Below are positions 63,469 through 64,000 of a stretch of DNA of 64,000 nucleotides, piece by piece. The stretch lies in IMG/VR virus record IMGVR_UViG_3300040801_004562, positions 1-64,000 of that record. One strand, written 5' to 3'. Position 1 is the stretch's first letter; each line of letters opens with the position of its first letter. Made by a program: the position numbers and the translations under genes. This DNA is from a virus. Under the pieces are notes generated by a model. That model did not search any database. It was not told the DNA's origin and saw only the letters and a program-made list of their open reading frames with translations.

Positions 63469-63956
63469 CGCGCTGGTACTTTGAAAGCGAAGAGCGCTGG
63501 CTGCCTGTGAAAGATGAACTGCTTTCATGGGACGGCACCCCGCACCGGCACATGCAGGCCGTAAAAGGCCGCGCTGCTGATTGCTCCCTCTTCCTTTTGC
63601 AAACGTTTGCAAAATTCGGTCTTGCTGGGGAGTGCCCGGTTCCTGAACTGCAGACAGATTGGTGGCTGCACTCGGACCGGGAGGTTTTGATCGAATGCTG
63701 GGAGGAATGTCTGAGCGCCACCCATCCTGACGGCCTATGGTGGCACTCGCTCGATCCGGATCGGGAAGAGGCTTTCCGGGGAGACCTGCTGCTGTTCAAT
63801 ATGGATCTGAATGTCTCGACCCACGCGGCGGTGTTCATGGGTCCGAACCTGATCCACAGCGTGAACCGGTCAAGAAGTGGGGTTTGCCAATCCACGTACT
63901 GCCTTTGGTGGAAGAAGAGGATTACACGAATGTTCCGGCTGGGGGACCTTGAATAA
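63465..63956 (+). CDS. NlpC/P60-like tail-tip hydrolase
   Basis: 163 residues from ATG 63465, overlapping the previous gene by 4 bases. ADCSLFLLQTFAKFG near 42-56 gives the catalytic cysteine, THAAVF near 122 the histidine of NlpC/P60 cysteine peptidases, which cut peptidoglycan to let DNA enter. In GTAs and related phages it follows the BR0599 protein. The palindrome at 63596 is translated as LQTFAK beside the catalytic cysteine. Confidence 0.8.
   Translation: MTRWYFESEERWLPVKDELLSWDGTPHRHMQAVKGRAADCSLFLLQTFAKFGLAGECPVPELQTDWWLHSDREVLIECWEECLSATHPDGLWWHSLDPDREEAFRGDLLLFNMDLNVSTHAAVFMGPNLIHSVNRSRSGVCQSTYCLWWKKRITRMFRLGDLE
63596..63613. promoter_or_regulatory. 18-bp palindrome site 17 (exact, inside hydrolase gene)
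   Basis: TTTGCAAACGTTTGCAAA in the NlpC/P60-like gene. Confidence 0.85.
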
Positions 63957-64000
63957 TGGGGATTGAGATTGCCACCGCATTGACGTACGCCTACTACGCG
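63956..64000 (+). CDS. Start of next tail gene (partial)
   Basis: ATG 63956 overlaps the preceding stop (TAA 63954-63956). Only MGIEIATALTYAYYA is in the window. The tail hub/central tip gene is expected at this place; the sequence is too short to identify. Confidence 0.6.
   Translation, partial: MGIEIATALTYAYYA

Noticed and set aside
706-63613. Repeated peptide words (FANVCK, LQTFAK, CKRLQK) in many frames on both strands
   Set aside because: They are translations of the DNA palindrome, not a conserved peptide.
1-64000. tRNA genes
   Set aside because: I saw no cloverleaf with a GTTCRANNC T-loop in non-coding stretches; a tRNA scan would be decisive.

Overview
The window is a continuous piece of a large tailed double-stranded DNA bacteriophage genome, moderately GC-rich, with every convincing gene on the + strand, tight ATGA-type overlaps and AGGAGG-like ribosome sites. 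A tail tube gene, a lambda-like tail-chaperone frameshift, a long tape measure and no sheath point to a siphovirus. Promoters look like sigma-70 sites, so the host is a bacterium with a standard RNA polymerase; I cannot name it. No integrase, repressor, tRNA or CRISPR array was found, so lifestyle is open. No portal protein and no replicative DNA polymerase could be recognised here; both probably lie outside.

Layout. 1-12.4 kb is replication and recombination: the end of a DnaB-like helicase, primase, a single-stranded DNA-binding protein split by a group I intron that carries an HNH gene, a UvsW-like helicase, a RecA/UvsX recombinase, PD-(D/E)XK and Cas4-like nucleases, a RuvC-like resolvase and a Ycf46-like AAA+ ATPase. 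12.3-18.6 kb is a sugar and methyl-transfer cassette: lipid-kinase/HipA-like kinase, two SAM methyltransferases, UDP-GlcNAc 2-epimerase, NAD-dependent sugar epimerase, PIG-L deacetylase, glycosyltransferase; a DegT-type sugar aminotransferase sits apart at 32.3 kb. 18.6-22.7 kb holds a ParB-like protein and the terminase. 22.7-23.8 kb has no convincing gene but is full of GC stem-loops and 11-bp tandem repeats. 23.8-47.5 kb is an accessory region of mostly small unknown genes with recognisable islands (SLOG protein, GHKL ATPase fused to a metallopeptidase motif, AAA+ ATPase, ATP-dependent DNA ligase, Pol X-like nucleotidyltransferase). 47.8-64 kb is the virion module: XkdF-like protease and scaffold, HK97-fold capsid, connectors, tail tube, frameshifted chaperone, tape measure and a gene-transfer-agent-like tail tip.

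Three genome-wide signals stand out. (1) The 18-bp palindrome TTTGCAAACGTTTGCAAA occurs 11 times exactly and 6 more times with one or two changes, in intergenic DNA and inside genes in all three reading frames; one copy directly follows the parB-like gene. It looks like a dispersed operator, stoperator or centromere set. (2) Seven proteins, including the capsid, a connector, the tail tube and two tail proteins, end in a threonine-rich tail of the TTTTV type. (3) Two promoter families share not only -35/-10 boxes but their spacers, one driving small-gene operons at 28.7-40.4 kb and the other replication, repair and accessory operons. The structural genes carry neither, which suggests separate late control.
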